Positions 33,338 to 42,233 of a stretch of 64,000 nt of DNA are shown here, piece after piece. The notes under the pieces were generated by a model. The model did no database searches and was not told the DNA's origin. It saw only the letters and a list, made by a program, of their open reading frames with translations. The translations under genes were made by a program, and so were the position numbers. The stretch comes from Lachnospiraceae bacterium. GTDB lineage: Bacteria > Bacillota > Clostridia > Lachnospirales > Lachnospiraceae. Position 1 is the first letter of the stretch. Every line of letters starts with the position of its first letter. The stretch covers positions 16,186-80,185 of the forward strand of contig RYVZ01000014.1 of the NCBI GenBank assembly GCA_003979345.1, in the 5' to 3' direction.

Positions 33338-34252
33338 ATGCCATGTCAAATCAGAACAGACCTCGCATTAGAAGCGCGGGAGAGCGCAGAGGAAGCATCG
33401 GGGGATTTGCGGGGAGTAAGTGTGGATGAATATGATCTTGAAGAATCGGATATTCACGTGACGAAAGTCGTGATCGAGTCTGCAAATGGGGCGACTGCAC
33501 TCGGAAAGCCGGTCGGAACGTATATCACGCTCGAAGCGCCTGCAATGACCGAACCGGACGAAGACTATCATAAGGAAATTTCCGAGGAGATCGCGCGCCA
33601 GCTTTGGGCGCTTCTGCCGGATATGACCAATGAGCAGTCCATTTTGGTGGTAGGTCTCGGAAACCGGGACGTGACGGCGGATTCTTTAGGACCGCGAGTG
33701 ACGGATAATCTGCTGATCACCAGACAGGTGATGAAAGAGTTTGGCGCGGCAGCTTATAACCGGGAAAGAATGCACCTTGTGAGCGCGGTCGTGCCCGGCG
33801 TTATGGCGGCGACGGGAATGGAGACGGCAGAGATCATACGCGGCGTGACCATGCAGACAAAACCGGATGCGGTCGTTGTCATTGATGCGCTTGCAGCCCG
33901 CAGCACGAGACGCTTGAACCGGACGATCCAAATTACCAACACGGGTATTCATCCGGGGTCGGGCGTGGGGAATCACAGGAGCGCGATCACAGCGCAGACG
34001 ATCGACGTACCGACCGTCATAGCGATCGGGATACCAACTGTCGTGGATGCGCAGACGATCGTAAACGACGCCATCGGCAGATGGCATGCAGGAGAGCAGG
34101 CGAACGGAGATATGGAGACGCCGGAGCTGATACCGGAGCTTGCCAATTTTTATGTCACGGGAAAAGATGTGGACGAGATCGTGAAACGCTTAAGTTTTAC
34201 GATTTCCGAGGGCTTAAACCGGACGTTTGAAAGATTCAGCGCAGAGGCATAG
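33338..34252 (+). CDS. gpr: GPR germination protease (spore endopeptidase)
   Basis: 304 residues from ATG 33338, chosen because GAGGGA sits eight bases before it while ATG 33317 has none. The start IRTDLALEARE matches the GPR pro-region/mature boundary family, and LVVGLGNRDVTADSLGPRV, SAVVPGVMAATGMET and NTGIHPGSGVGNHR are its core blocks. It degrades the small acid-soluble spore proteins at germination. It sits between rpsT and spoIIP, as in Bacillus. Confidence 0.96.
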   Translation: MPCQIRTDLALEARESAEEASGDLRGVSVDEYDLEESDIHVTKVVIESANGATALGKPVGTYITLEAPAMTEPDEDYHKEISEEIARQLWALLPDMTNEQSILVVGLGNRDVTADSLGPRVTDNLLITRQVMKEFGAAAYNRERMHLVSAVVPGVMAATGMETAEIIRGVTMQTKPDAVVVIDALAARSTRRLNRTIQITNTGIHPGSGVGNHRSAITAQTIDVPTVIAIGIPTVVDAQTIVNDAIGRWHAGEQANGDMETPELIPELANFYVTGKDVDEIVKRLSFTISEGLNRTFERFSAEA

Positions 34253-34355
34253 CGGCATACGTCAGCGTCATACTGCCGCTGTCAGTATGCCGCACGGCAT
34301 ATCACCGTTTCTTGTCTCATAGAATAGAACAGATTACGGGTGAGAAGGGAATGCC

Positions 34356-35747
34356 GTGCAGATGCGGGAAATTTTCATACAGGATAGCGTGGGCAGGAGG
34401 ACGAAAGTGTGTCTGATCGTCCTTCTTCTTCTGTTTTTTTTGATCGCGGTGTCTAATATCTTAAACGACGCGGCAAAAAAACGGGGGGATGACATGGCAT
34501 ATGAAGAGGAAACGGGGATCAGTCAGAGTCAGGAGGACGCCGGGCATGTTTTTTTAGAGAATCTGAGGGACAGGGTATATCAGAGTCTTGTTCCGGTTTA
34601 TGCATTTGCGGAAGAAACGAATCTTCCTGATAGCTTCGGAGAGATGATATTCCAAAGCGTGTGCGGGGAGATGCCGGTATTTTTAGAGATCAGGGAGCAG
34701 GAGCGGGATACCCGCGAAAGCCGTAGTACTTATGAGGAACTGATCGCTTTGGAGATCGAACGTGAGCGGAGTATGCTTACGGACGATGCACCGCAGGAAC
34801 ATGAGGAGGAGGTCTATTTTCGCGCGGAGGGAGAGCAGGGCGTTGCTCCGAATCCTGCCGATACACAGCTTGTGGATGAGCTTGTATTATCAGAAAACCA
34901 GGCGTATGTCAAAGGATCGGAGCAGGGAGACGTCGCGGAGACGATGTCCGGCAGTTTTGCACTGCGCACGGTGCCGAGCTTTACCTATGATGACTGGACA
35001 CAGTATCTGGAGCTTTCCGAGCTTGTGAAGGGATTTTATATTGTCGATCCGACAACCACGGCGACGACGGAACGCTTAAATATCGCGGAGCTGACTGGGG
35101 CGGATATGACGCTGAAAGGGGATGCGTCGAGTCCGCAGATTTTGATCTACCATACGCATTCACAGGAGGCTTATGCCGATTCCGTCCCCGGAGACGTGTC
35201 GACCGGAGTGGTAGGGGCGGGCGAATATTTAGCGCAGCTTCTGCGCACACAGTATGGGTTTAACGTGATCCATCACACGGGACAATATGATGTGGGCAAC
35301 CGCGACATGGCGTATTCTTATGCAGGCCCCGCCATTCAGCAGATCCTTGAGGAGAATCCGACTATTGAAGTTGTGATCGATCTGCACCGGGATGCGGTCA
35401 AAGAGGAGACCCGGCTTGTAGCGGATATTGACGGCAGGCAAACCGCAAAGTTCATGTTTTTTAACGGTTTAAGCTATAACAATACGCAGGGAAATATCGA
35501 TTATCTATATAACCCGTACATAAAAGAAAATCTGGCGTTTTCTTTTCAGGCGCAGGCGCTGGCAAATGAGTATTATCCGGGCGTGACGCGCGGGATCTAT
35601 CTGCGCGCGCTGCGGTATAATATGCATTTTCTGCCGAAAAGCATGCTGATCGAACTGGGTGCACAGACCAATACCTGCGAGGAGATCTGGAATGCGGTGC
35701 CGATCATTGCGCAGATCCTTGGTATGGAGCTGAGCGGAACGGGATGA
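34356..35747 (+). CDS. spoIIP: Stage II sporulation protein P
   Basis: 463 residues: one N-terminal membrane segment (VCLIVLLLLFFLIAVSNIL), an acidic spacer and a C-terminal amidase/endopeptidase domain with ILIYHTHSQEAY (zinc His and Glu), VVIDLHRDAV and LIELGAQTNT. With SpoIID and SpoIIM it remodels septal peptidoglycan during engulfment. Start GTG 34356 or ATG 34362, both served by AAGGGA. Conserved next to gpr. Confidence 0.95.
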   Translation: MQMREIFIQDSVGRRTKVCLIVLLLLFFLIAVSNILNDAAKKRGDDMAYEEETGISQSQEDAGHVFLENLRDRVYQSLVPVYAFAEETNLPDSFGEMIFQSVCGEMPVFLEIREQERDTRESRSTYEELIALEIERERSMLTDDAPQEHEEEVYFRAEGEQGVAPNPADTQLVDELVLSENQAYVKGSEQGDVAETMSGSFALRTVPSFTYDDWTQYLELSELVKGFYIVDPTTTATTERLNIAELTGADMTLKGDASSPQILIYHTHSQEAYADSVPGDVSTGVVGAGEYLAQLLRTQYGFNVIHHTGQYDVGNRDMAYSYAGPAIQQILEENPTIEVVIDLHRDAVKEETRLVADIDGRQTAKFMFFNGLSYNNTQGNIDYLYNPYIKENLAFSFQAQALANEYYPGVTRGIYLRALRYNMHFLPKSMLIELGAQTNTCEEIWNAVPIIAQILGMELSGTG

Positions 35748-35791
35748 CATGGGAGCAGCCGGCCCGCAGCACTGATTTTATCACAGGTGCA

Positions 35792-35820
35792 TGGACATAG
35801 GAGGCATTATTTGCTATAAT
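35792..35820 (+). promoter_or_regulatory. lepA promoter
   Basis: TGGACA (35792-35797), 17 bp, TATAAT (35815-35820) with TTGC directly before the -10. It lies 48 bp before the lepA ATG. Confidence 0.75.
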
Positions 35821-35867
35821 CCATTCAGAGTCCGAAGAAATTCGGGCAATGGAAAAGGAGTAATGTT

Positions 35868-37682
35868 ATGGCGCAGATTGATCAGAGTAAGATTCGGAAT
35901 TTTTGCATTGTAGCTCATATCGACCACGGGAAGTCCACGCTTGCAGACCGCATCATCGAGCGGACGGGGCTTTTGACTGAGCGGGAGATGCAGGCGCAGG
36001 TGCTTGACAATATGGATTTGGAGCGTGAGAGGGGCATCACGATCAAAGCGCAGGCAGTCAGAACCGTTTATAAAGCGAAAGACGGGGAGGAATATATCTT
36101 AAACCTGATCGATACGCCGGGTCATGTAGATTTTAATTATGAGGTCAGCAGAAGCCTTGCCGCATGTGACGGGGCGATTCTTGTCGTGGATGCGGCACAG
36201 GGCATTGAAGCACAGACGCTTGCAAATGTCTATCTGGCGCTCGACCACGATTTAGAGGTGGTTCCTGTCATTAACAAGATCGATCTTCCGAGCGCGGAGC
36301 CGCAGCGTGTCATAGATGAGATCGAGGATGTGATCGGGCTGGAGGCGCAGGATGCGCCGCTCATTTCAGCCAAAAACGGAATCGGTATCGACGATGTGCT
36401 GGAGGCTGTCGTCCACAAGCTGCCCGCGCCTGCGGGACATGCGGACAACCCTCTTCAGGCGCTGATCTTTGATTCGGTTTATGATTCATATAAAGGTGTT
36501 ATTATTTTTTGCAGGATCAAAGAAGGCACGGTCAAAAAGGGCATGAGGATCAAAATGATGGCGACCGGCGCAGTGCAGGATGTTGTTGAAGTCGGTTATT
36601 TTGGCGCCGGACAGTTCATTGCCTGCGAGGAGCTTTCTGCAGGAATGGTCGGTTATATTACGGCATCCATTAAAAATCTGAAAGAAACACAGGTCGGCGA
36701 TACCGTGACGAATGCGGATGCGCCCTGCGATAAGCCCCTTCCGGGATATAAAAAAGTACAGTCCATGGTGTTCTGCGGATTGTATCCTGCTGACGGCGCG
36801 AAATATCCGGATCTGCGTGACGCGCTGGAAAAGCTGCAGTTAAACGATGCATCGCTGCAGTATGAACCGGAGACATCGGCAGCACTCGGCTTTGGATTCC
36901 GATGCGGCTTTTTAGGACTGCTTCATTTGGAGATCATTCAGGAGCGCCTGGAGCGCGAGTATAATCTGGATCTGGTGACGACGGCGCCCGGCGTTGTGTA
37001 TCGTGTTTATAAAACGAACGGGGAGCTGGTCGAGCTGACGAATCCGTCTAATCTGCCCGATCCGTCGGAAATCGATTATATGGAAGAGCCGGTCGTCAGC
37101 GCGGAGATTATGGTGACGACGGAGTTTATCGGTTCGATCATGCAGCTCTGTCAGGAGCGGCGCGGCAGATATGTCAGCACCGAATATATTGAGACGACAC
37201 GGGCGCTCTTAAAATATGATCTGCCGTTAAACGAGATCATCTATGACTTTTTTGACGCCTTAAAATCGCGTTCAAGAGGCTATGCGTCGTTTGACTATGA
37301 GATCAAGGGCTATGAGCGTTCTTCGCTTGTAAAACTGGACATCCTCATCAACCGCGAGGAGGTGGACGCTCTCTCGTTCATCGTCCATGCGGACAGCGCT
37401 TATGAGCGCGGACGCAGGATGTGTGAGAAGCTCAAAGAAGAGATCCCGCGCCATTTATTCGAGATTCCGATCCAGGCTGCGGTCGGCGGAAAAGTCATTG
37501 CGCGTGAGACGGTCAAGGCAATGCGCAAAGACGTGCTTGCCAAGTGTTATGGCGGTGATATCACGCGGAAAAAGAAGCTGCTGGAGAAGCAGAAAGAGGG
37601 CAAAAAACGTATGCGTCAGATCGGCAGTGTCGAGATTCCGCAGAAAGCATTTATGTCGGTTTTGAAACTGGATGACGATTGA
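35868..37682 (+). CDS. lepA: Elongation factor 4 (back-translocating GTPase LepA)
   Basis: 604 residues of full family length. GTPase motifs are AHIDHGKSTLADR (P-loop), DTPGHVDF and NKIDLP; the LepA C-terminal domain includes KSRSRGYASFDYE and ends with KKKLLEKQKEGKKRMR and IPQKAFMSVLKLD. It acts on ribosomes under ionic or cold stress. GGAGTAATGTT precedes ATG 35868. hemW overlaps its end. Confidence 0.98.
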   Translation: MAQIDQSKIRNFCIVAHIDHGKSTLADRIIERTGLLTEREMQAQVLDNMDLERERGITIKAQAVRTVYKAKDGEEYILNLIDTPGHVDFNYEVSRSLAACDGAILVVDAAQGIEAQTLANVYLALDHDLEVVPVINKIDLPSAEPQRVIDEIEDVIGLEAQDAPLISAKNGIGIDDVLEAVVHKLPAPAGHADNPLQALIFDSVYDSYKGVIIFCRIKEGTVKKGMRIKMMATGAVQDVVEVGYFGAGQFIACEELSAGMVGYITASIKNLKETQVGDTVTNADAPCDKPLPGYKKVQSMVFCGLYPADGAKYPDLRDALEKLQLNDASLQYEPETSAALGFGFRCGFLGLLHLEIIQERLEREYNLDLVTTAPGVVYRVYKTNGELVELTNPSNLPDPSEIDYMEEPVVSAEIMVTTEFIGSIMQLCQERRGRYVSTEYIETTRALLKYDLPLNEIIYDFFDALKSRSRGYASFDYEIKGYERSSLVKLDILINREEVDALSFIVHADSAYERGRRMCEKLKEEIPRHLFEIPIQAAVGGKVIARETVKAMRKDVLAKCYGGDITRKKKLLEKQKEGKKRMRQIGSVEIPQKAFMSVLKLDDD

Positions 37683-38847
37683 AATGAGGACGGGGCAGGA
37701 CCGGGGCACGGTCATGAATCAGGCGGAAACGGCGAAAAAGCCGCTTGCCATTTATCTTCATATTCCGTTCTGCGTGCGAAAATGCCTGTATTGTGATTTT
37801 CTGTCGGCGTCTGCATCCGAAGAACAGATAGAACATTATGTCAACTTGCTCCTTCGTGAAATGCAGGCGTCTGCCGATAGCGGACAATTGCAGGATTACG
37901 AGGCGAAAACGGTTTTTATCGGAGGCGGGACGCCGTCACTTTTGTCTTTCCGACAATTAAAAATGGTATTATGTAAACTCAAATCCGTTCTTCCTGTTTG
38001 CGCGGACGCGGAAATCACCATGGAAATGAATCCGGGAACCGTGACCAAAACGCAGCTTGCGAACATAAAGAGCGTCGGTATCAACCGGATCAGCATCGGC
38101 GTGCAATCCTTTCAGGACGGGGAGCTTCTCGCGCTCGGACGCATTCACAAAGCGGCTGAGGCATACAGGCTGTGGGAGTGGACGGAGCAGCTCGGATTTA
38201 AGAACCGTAATCTGGATCTGATGAGCGGAATCCCGGGACAGACGGAGCAGACTTTTCGTGATACCCTAAACCGGGCTGTATCGCTGAAACCGGAGCATCT
38301 TTCTGTTTACAGTCTGATCGTGGAGGAGGGAACGCCTTTTTATGAGATGTATCCGGACGGCGCGGTGGACGAGGAGACGGACAGACGGCTATATGCGCTG
38401 ACCGGGGCGTTTTTGCGGGCGCAGGGCTATGAGCGCTATGAGATTTCCAACTACGCGAAGGAAGGTTATGCATGCAGACATAATCTGACTTACTGGACGC
38501 GCGGGGAATATCTGGGATTCGGACTCGGCGCGGCTTCATTGATGAAGGATGTGCGGCTGCGGAATGCGCCGGATATGGCGCGGTATGAAAAAGGCATTAT
38601 AGAGCGGGAGGCGCTTTCCGAAGAAGACTGCATGGCGGAGATGATGTTTTTGGGACTCAGACTGATCCGGGGGGTGTCGGAGCAGGCGTTTTATGCCAGA
38701 TTTGGCAAAAGCCTTGATGAAGTGTATGGAGACGTTCTTAAAAAGCATATGAAAAACGGACTTCTTGAGTATAAAGACGGGTTCTTTTTTCTCACGGAAC
38801 GGGGATTGGATGTCAGCAATTATGTGATGGCTGACTTTATCAAATAG
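37672..38847 (+). CDS. hemW: HemW radical-SAM heme chaperone
   Basis: 391 residues with IPFCVRKCLYCDF (Cys34, Cys38, Cys41), the radical-SAM cluster motif with Asp where HemN has a fourth Cys, then FIGGGTPSLL, MEMNPGT and ISIGVQSFQ. The HemN_C region near the end (MFLGLRLIRGVSEQAF) is present. It transfers heme to respiratory proteins rather than acting as coproporphyrinogen oxidase. The start is uncertain: ATG 37672 overlaps lepA by 11 bp, and Mets at residues 5 and 15 are possible. Confidence 0.93.
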   Translation: MTIEMRTGQDRGTVMNQAETAKKPLAIYLHIPFCVRKCLYCDFLSASASEEQIEHYVNLLLREMQASADSGQLQDYEAKTVFIGGGTPSLLSFRQLKMVLCKLKSVLPVCADAEITMEMNPGTVTKTQLANIKSVGINRISIGVQSFQDGELLALGRIHKAAEAYRLWEWTEQLGFKNRNLDLMSGIPGQTEQTFRDTLNRAVSLKPEHLSVYSLIVEEGTPFYEMYPDGAVDEETDRRLYALTGAFLRAQGYERYEISNYAKEGYACRHNLTYWTRGEYLGFGLGAASLMKDVRLRNAPDMARYEKGIIEREALSEEDCMAEMMFLGLRLIRGVSEQAFYARFGKSLDEVYGDVLKKHMKNGLLEYKDGFFFLTERGLDVSNYVMADFIK

Positions 38848-38945
38848 AATCAGGGACTTTCGAATAGAATCAAAGATGTCCAAATAAAATTATAAATTTT
38901 ATTGTGAAAATTTACAAAAAATACGTTGATTTCGTTTGTTTTTTC

Positions 38946-38974
38946 TTGCACTTTATAAATGGGGTTTGTATAAT
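38946..38974 (+). promoter_or_regulatory. Sigma-A-like promoter of sigK
   Basis: TTGCAC (38946-38951), 17 bp, TATAAT (38969-38974), then CCGATATCGG (38987-38996), a 10-bp palindrome near the start site. About 125 nt of leader precede the TTG start. Bacillus sigK is read by sigma-E/K promoters, so a vegetative-type promoter is noteworthy. Confidence 0.65.
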
Positions 38975-39100
38975 AAAGGTAACGTCCCGATATCGGAGGA
39001 CATGCTTTGCAGATTTTCTGGTGTCAGGAATAAATGGTGGAAAGGCACTTTCGATCCCAAGGTCACATAGAATATATCAAATTGACTTTGGGGGCTTCTT

Positions 39101-39760
39101 TTGAAAACGTTTCAAAAACCGTTATCCGCGCAGGAGGAAACCCGATACCTTAGGCAGATGCGGGAGGGCGGCGAGGAAGCTTTAGAGGCGAGACGGATTC
39201 TGATCGAACGCAATCTTCGGCTTGTCGCTCATGTTGCCAGGAAGTACCAAAGTCCGTCGCAGGAGTTGGACGATTTGATCTCCACGGGCGCGATCGGGCT
39301 GATCAAGGCGGTGGACAGTTTTAATCATGAGAAGGGCAGCAGACTTGCAACTTATGCGGTGCGCTGTATCGATAACGAGCTTCTGATGATGTTTCGTTCC
39401 CGAAAAAAGATTTCCAGAGAGGTTTCCATATACGAGCCCATCGGTTCCGATAAGGAAGGCAATGAGATCAGCCTGCTCGATATTATCGAACACGAGCAGA
39501 CGGACGTGGTTGAGAGAATGGAGTTAGAGGAGCGGTTGAAAGTACTGCCGCGATATTTAAGGGATTGTCTGACCAGGCGGGAACAACAGATCATCTTTAT
39601 GCGTTACGGACTGTTGGACGGACATGAGATGACACAGCGTGAGATCGGCGAAAAGCTTTCGATTTCCAGAAGCTACGTCTCACGAATTGAAAAAAAAGCA
39701 TTACACAAGATGCTGATCTGCTATGCCGAACACGAGCAGAGACGGCATAGGCGGACATAG
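39101..39760 (+). CDS. sigK: RNA polymerase sporulation sigma factor K, without pro-sequence
   Basis: 219 residues. Region 2 has RNLRLVAHVARKY, DLISTGAIGLIKAVDSF and KGSRLATYAVRCIDNE; EPIGSDKEGNEISLLDI is diagnostic of sigma-K rather than sigma-E; region 4.2 has REIGEKLSISRSYVSRIEKKAL. The start is TTG 39101 with GGGGG six bases before; an in-frame TGA at 39083 rules out an upstream pro-peptide. The protein begins directly at the FQKPLSAQEE part equivalent to mature Bacillus sigma-K. It drives late mother-cell genes. No skin-like interruption is present. Confidence 0.9.
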   Translation: MKTFQKPLSAQEETRYLRQMREGGEEALEARRILIERNLRLVAHVARKYQSPSQELDDLISTGAIGLIKAVDSFNHEKGSRLATYAVRCIDNELLMMFRSRKKISREVSIYEPIGSDKEGNEISLLDIIEHEQTDVVERMELEERLKVLPRYLRDCLTRREQQIIFMRYGLLDGHEMTQREIGEKLSISRSYVSRIEKKALHKMLICYAEHEQRRHRRT

Positions 39761-39774
39761 AGGGGGAAGCGGGA

Positions 39775-40923
39775 ATGTTATTTGTTAGAACGGCGGAGTT
39801 AAAAGCGGGTATGAGACTGGCAAGGCCAATCTACAGTAAGGAAGGTGTTCTCTTATATGAACGGAATTCCAAATTGACCACGCAGAGTATCAATTCCGTA
39901 AAGAATTTCGGACTGATTGGTATCTTTATTCTTGAGCCGGCTGAGCCTGTTCCGCCGATGACGAAAGATGATATAGAGTTTGAACGCTTCCAGACGATGA
40001 ATGTCTATGCGATCGACGATGAACTTGCAAGGATCATTCAGACGAAGCGCGCGACGAAGACGCAGGTGATCACGGCGAACGTGATCCGTTCTTACGGTCA
40101 TTTGGATAAAAAAATCAATTTCGTACAGAATCTGCGCAGCAAAGAGGATTATGTGTGCAAGCATGCCCTCAATGTTGCGATTCTGTGCGCAATGATCACG
40201 CATGTGATGAATATGAAGATCGACGAGCAGCTTGATACGGTCGTTGCGGCAGTCGTGCATGATGTCGGGAAACTCATGCTTGCAAAGACCATGCCTGAAA
40301 TGATATCGAACGAGGAAGTTGTGGAGCGGTATGAACTTCAGGGGTTTGATTTAGTGGAAAAGACCTTTTCTTCAAATCCGGGTGTGAAGCGGATCTGCGT
40401 GCAGGCGCAGAAGATGCAGAGCAATTTTGAAAAAGGGATTTTTAATCCGGATATCAAGCTGGTACAGGGGGCGAAGGTGCTTTTAGTCGCGAATGCGTAT
40501 GATGAGATGACGGCAATGCAGCTTGAGGGAGAACCGGCATCGGAGGTCAGGGCGCTGAAGCTCTTTATGGAAAATCCGGACGTGTTCGATCCGGATGTTG
40601 TAGATGCGATGATCAGATCTATCAACATTCTTGGCCCGGGAAGCTGTGTTGAGCTGAACACAGGTGAAAAAGGACTCGTCCTTGCACAGAATAATGAGAA
40701 TATTTTAAGGCCGATGGTACTGACTTTTGATACGAATATGATCGTGGATCTCAGCAATGAGATGGCCTATGGCGATCTTGAGATCAAGGATATCATGAAG
40801 ACGATGGACAACCGTTATGTGATCGACAGCACGGCGCTGAAGCGCAGCGGATTTGCATTTGAGGAGCCGGAATATGTGGAGGTCCCGGACGAAGAAGAAT
40901 ATGTTCCGGGCCGTGATTTTTAA
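39775..40923 (+). CDS. HD-GYP-like protein with degenerate active site
   Basis: 382 residues: an N-terminal DUF3391-like region (ELKAGMRLARPIYSKEGVLLYE) and an HD domain (KHALNVAILCAMI and AAVVHDVGKLML). HD-GYP c-di-GMP phosphodiesterases also need HHE and GYP motifs further on; here the corresponding stretch reads KMQSNFEKGIFNP, lacking both. It is therefore probably a c-di-GMP sensor or an HDOD-like scaffold rather than an active enzyme. It lies 14 bp after sigK and 79 bp before pilT. Confidence 0.82.
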   Translation: MLFVRTAELKAGMRLARPIYSKEGVLLYERNSKLTTQSINSVKNFGLIGIFILEPAEPVPPMTKDDIEFERFQTMNVYAIDDELARIIQTKRATKTQVITANVIRSYGHLDKKINFVQNLRSKEDYVCKHALNVAILCAMITHVMNMKIDEQLDTVVAAVVHDVGKLMLAKTMPEMISNEEVVERYELQGFDLVEKTFSSNPGVKRICVQAQKMQSNFEKGIFNPDIKLVQGAKVLLVANAYDEMTAMQLEGEPASEVRALKLFMENPDVFDPDVVDAMIRSINILGPGSCVELNTGEKGLVLAQNNENILRPMVLTFDTNMIVDLSNEMAYGDLEIKDIMKTMDNRYVIDSTALKRSGFAFEEPEYVEVPDEEEYVPGRDF

Positions 40924-41002
40924 AAAAGAGAAGGGTATGATGCGGCAGAATTCCGGTATGGGATCGAACCGATAAAAAAGAAACGAAGCGGGGGAATCAG
41001 TC

Positions 41003-42064
41003 ATGGGAGTTATTTCTGTGGAGGAAGTACTTGCAAAAGCAAAGGAAGCAGGTGCTTCCGATGTACATATTACGGTTGGCGTGCCGCCAAAAATGCGTGT
41101 GAACGGCGATCTGATCACAATGGATTATGAACGTATGCTTCCACCCGACACGCACAGGGTCGTGGAAGATATTATGAGCGACTTTCAGCTTCAGCGTTTT
41201 GAGGAGCGGGGAGAGTACGATATGTCATTTTCTATTCCGAATATCGGGCGTTATCGTGTCAACGCATATAAGCAGAGAGGTTCTGTTGCAGTTGCCCTGC
41301 GTTTGGTCGGTACTGAGATCCCGGCGCCGGAGTCCCTCGGCGTGCCGCCCTCTGTGGTGGAGCTGTCGCAGCGTAAAAGAGGACTGGTACTTGTGACGGG
41401 ACCGACCGGAAGCGGTAAATCCACCACACTGGCGGCGGTCATTGATAAGATCAACAATACGCGGGATGCACATATCATCACATTGGAAGATCCGATCGAG
41501 TATCTGCATTCCCATAAGCTTTCGATGGTAAATCAGCGCGAGATCGGTCTGGATACACAGAGCTATGCCAATGCGCTGCGCGCTGCGCTGCGTGAAGACC
41601 CTGACGTGATTCTTGTGGGTGAGATGCGTGATTTTGATACGATCAGCGTTGCGATTACGGCGGCGGAGACCGGGCATCTTGTTCTTTCCACCTTGCATAC
41701 GATCGGTGCGGCGAGCACGGTCGACCGTGTCATTGACGTATTTCCGCCTCATCAGCAGCAACAGATCCGCGTACAGCTTTCAAACGTGATAGAGGCAGTC
41801 GTTTCGCAGCAGCTTATTCCGACCGCGGACGGCAGAAGCCGCGTTGCAGCGTTTGAGGTCATGCATGCAAATCATGCCGTGCGGAACCTGATCCGTGAAG
41901 GAAAGTCCCATCAGCTTGTCTCTGTCATGCAGACGAACCGTAAGATGGGAATGATCACCATGGACGAAGCGATCCAGCAGCTTTATATGGAGGGGCGTAT
42001 TACCCGTGAGATGGCGATCCAGTTTGCAACCGATCCGGACGGTATGTCAATGAAGCTGTTGTAG
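41003..42064 (+). CDS. pilT: Type IV pilus retraction ATPase PilT
   Basis: 353 residues, full family length. It has GASDVHITVGVPPKMRVNG at the start, Walker A GPTGSGKSTT, Walker B DPDVILVGEMRD, LSTLHT, and the PilT-specific AVRNLIREGK. It powers pilus retraction for twitching or DNA uptake. GCGGGGGAATC precedes ATG 41003. The assembly motor pilB and platform pilC are 7 kb downstream; no pilin gene is in the window. Confidence 0.96.
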   Translation: MGVISVEEVLAKAKEAGASDVHITVGVPPKMRVNGDLITMDYERMLPPDTHRVVEDIMSDFQLQRFEERGEYDMSFSIPNIGRYRVNAYKQRGSVAVALRLVGTEIPAPESLGVPPSVVELSQRKRGLVLVTGPTGSGKSTTLAAVIDKINNTRDAHIITLEDPIEYLHSHKLSMVNQREIGLDTQSYANALRAALREDPDVILVGEMRDFDTISVAITAAETGHLVLSTLHTIGAASTVDRVIDVFPPHQQQQIRVQLSNVIEAVVSQQLIPTADGRSRVAAFEVMHANHAVRNLIREGKSHQLVSVMQTNRKMGMITMDEAIQQLYMEGRITREMAIQFATDPDGMSMKLL

Positions 42065-42088
42065 GACATGTTCTGAATTACTTTTTGA

Positions 42089-42162
42089 TCCGGCAGTCTG
42101 TCTGTGGCTGCCGGAACGATCATTCTTCTGAAAGGCAGGCATCCCCGATCGGGAGTGCCGTT
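42089..42162 (+). terminator. Hairpins after pilT
   Basis: TCCGGCAG (42089-42096) pairs with CTGCCGGA (42108-42115), followed by a second stem GGCAtcCCCGATCGGGagTGCC around 42137-42158. There is no T-tract, so efficient termination is uncertain. The remaining gap to yifB carries no recognisable gene. Confidence 0.5.
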
Positions 42163-42233
42163 CGCCGAAATATTCCCAAATGAAATATTGGATAACTAAA
42201 TAAAATGTCATTGACGTAAAGGAGGATCAAACT

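Noticed and set aside
39101..39760. Sigma-E rather than sigma-K
   Set aside because: The EPIGSDKEGNEISLLDI block follows sigma-K; sigma-E has a different loop here.
40924..42233. c-di-GMP riboswitch near the pilus genes
   Set aside because: I looked for the GEMM-type conserved core in the gaps around pilT and pilB and saw none.
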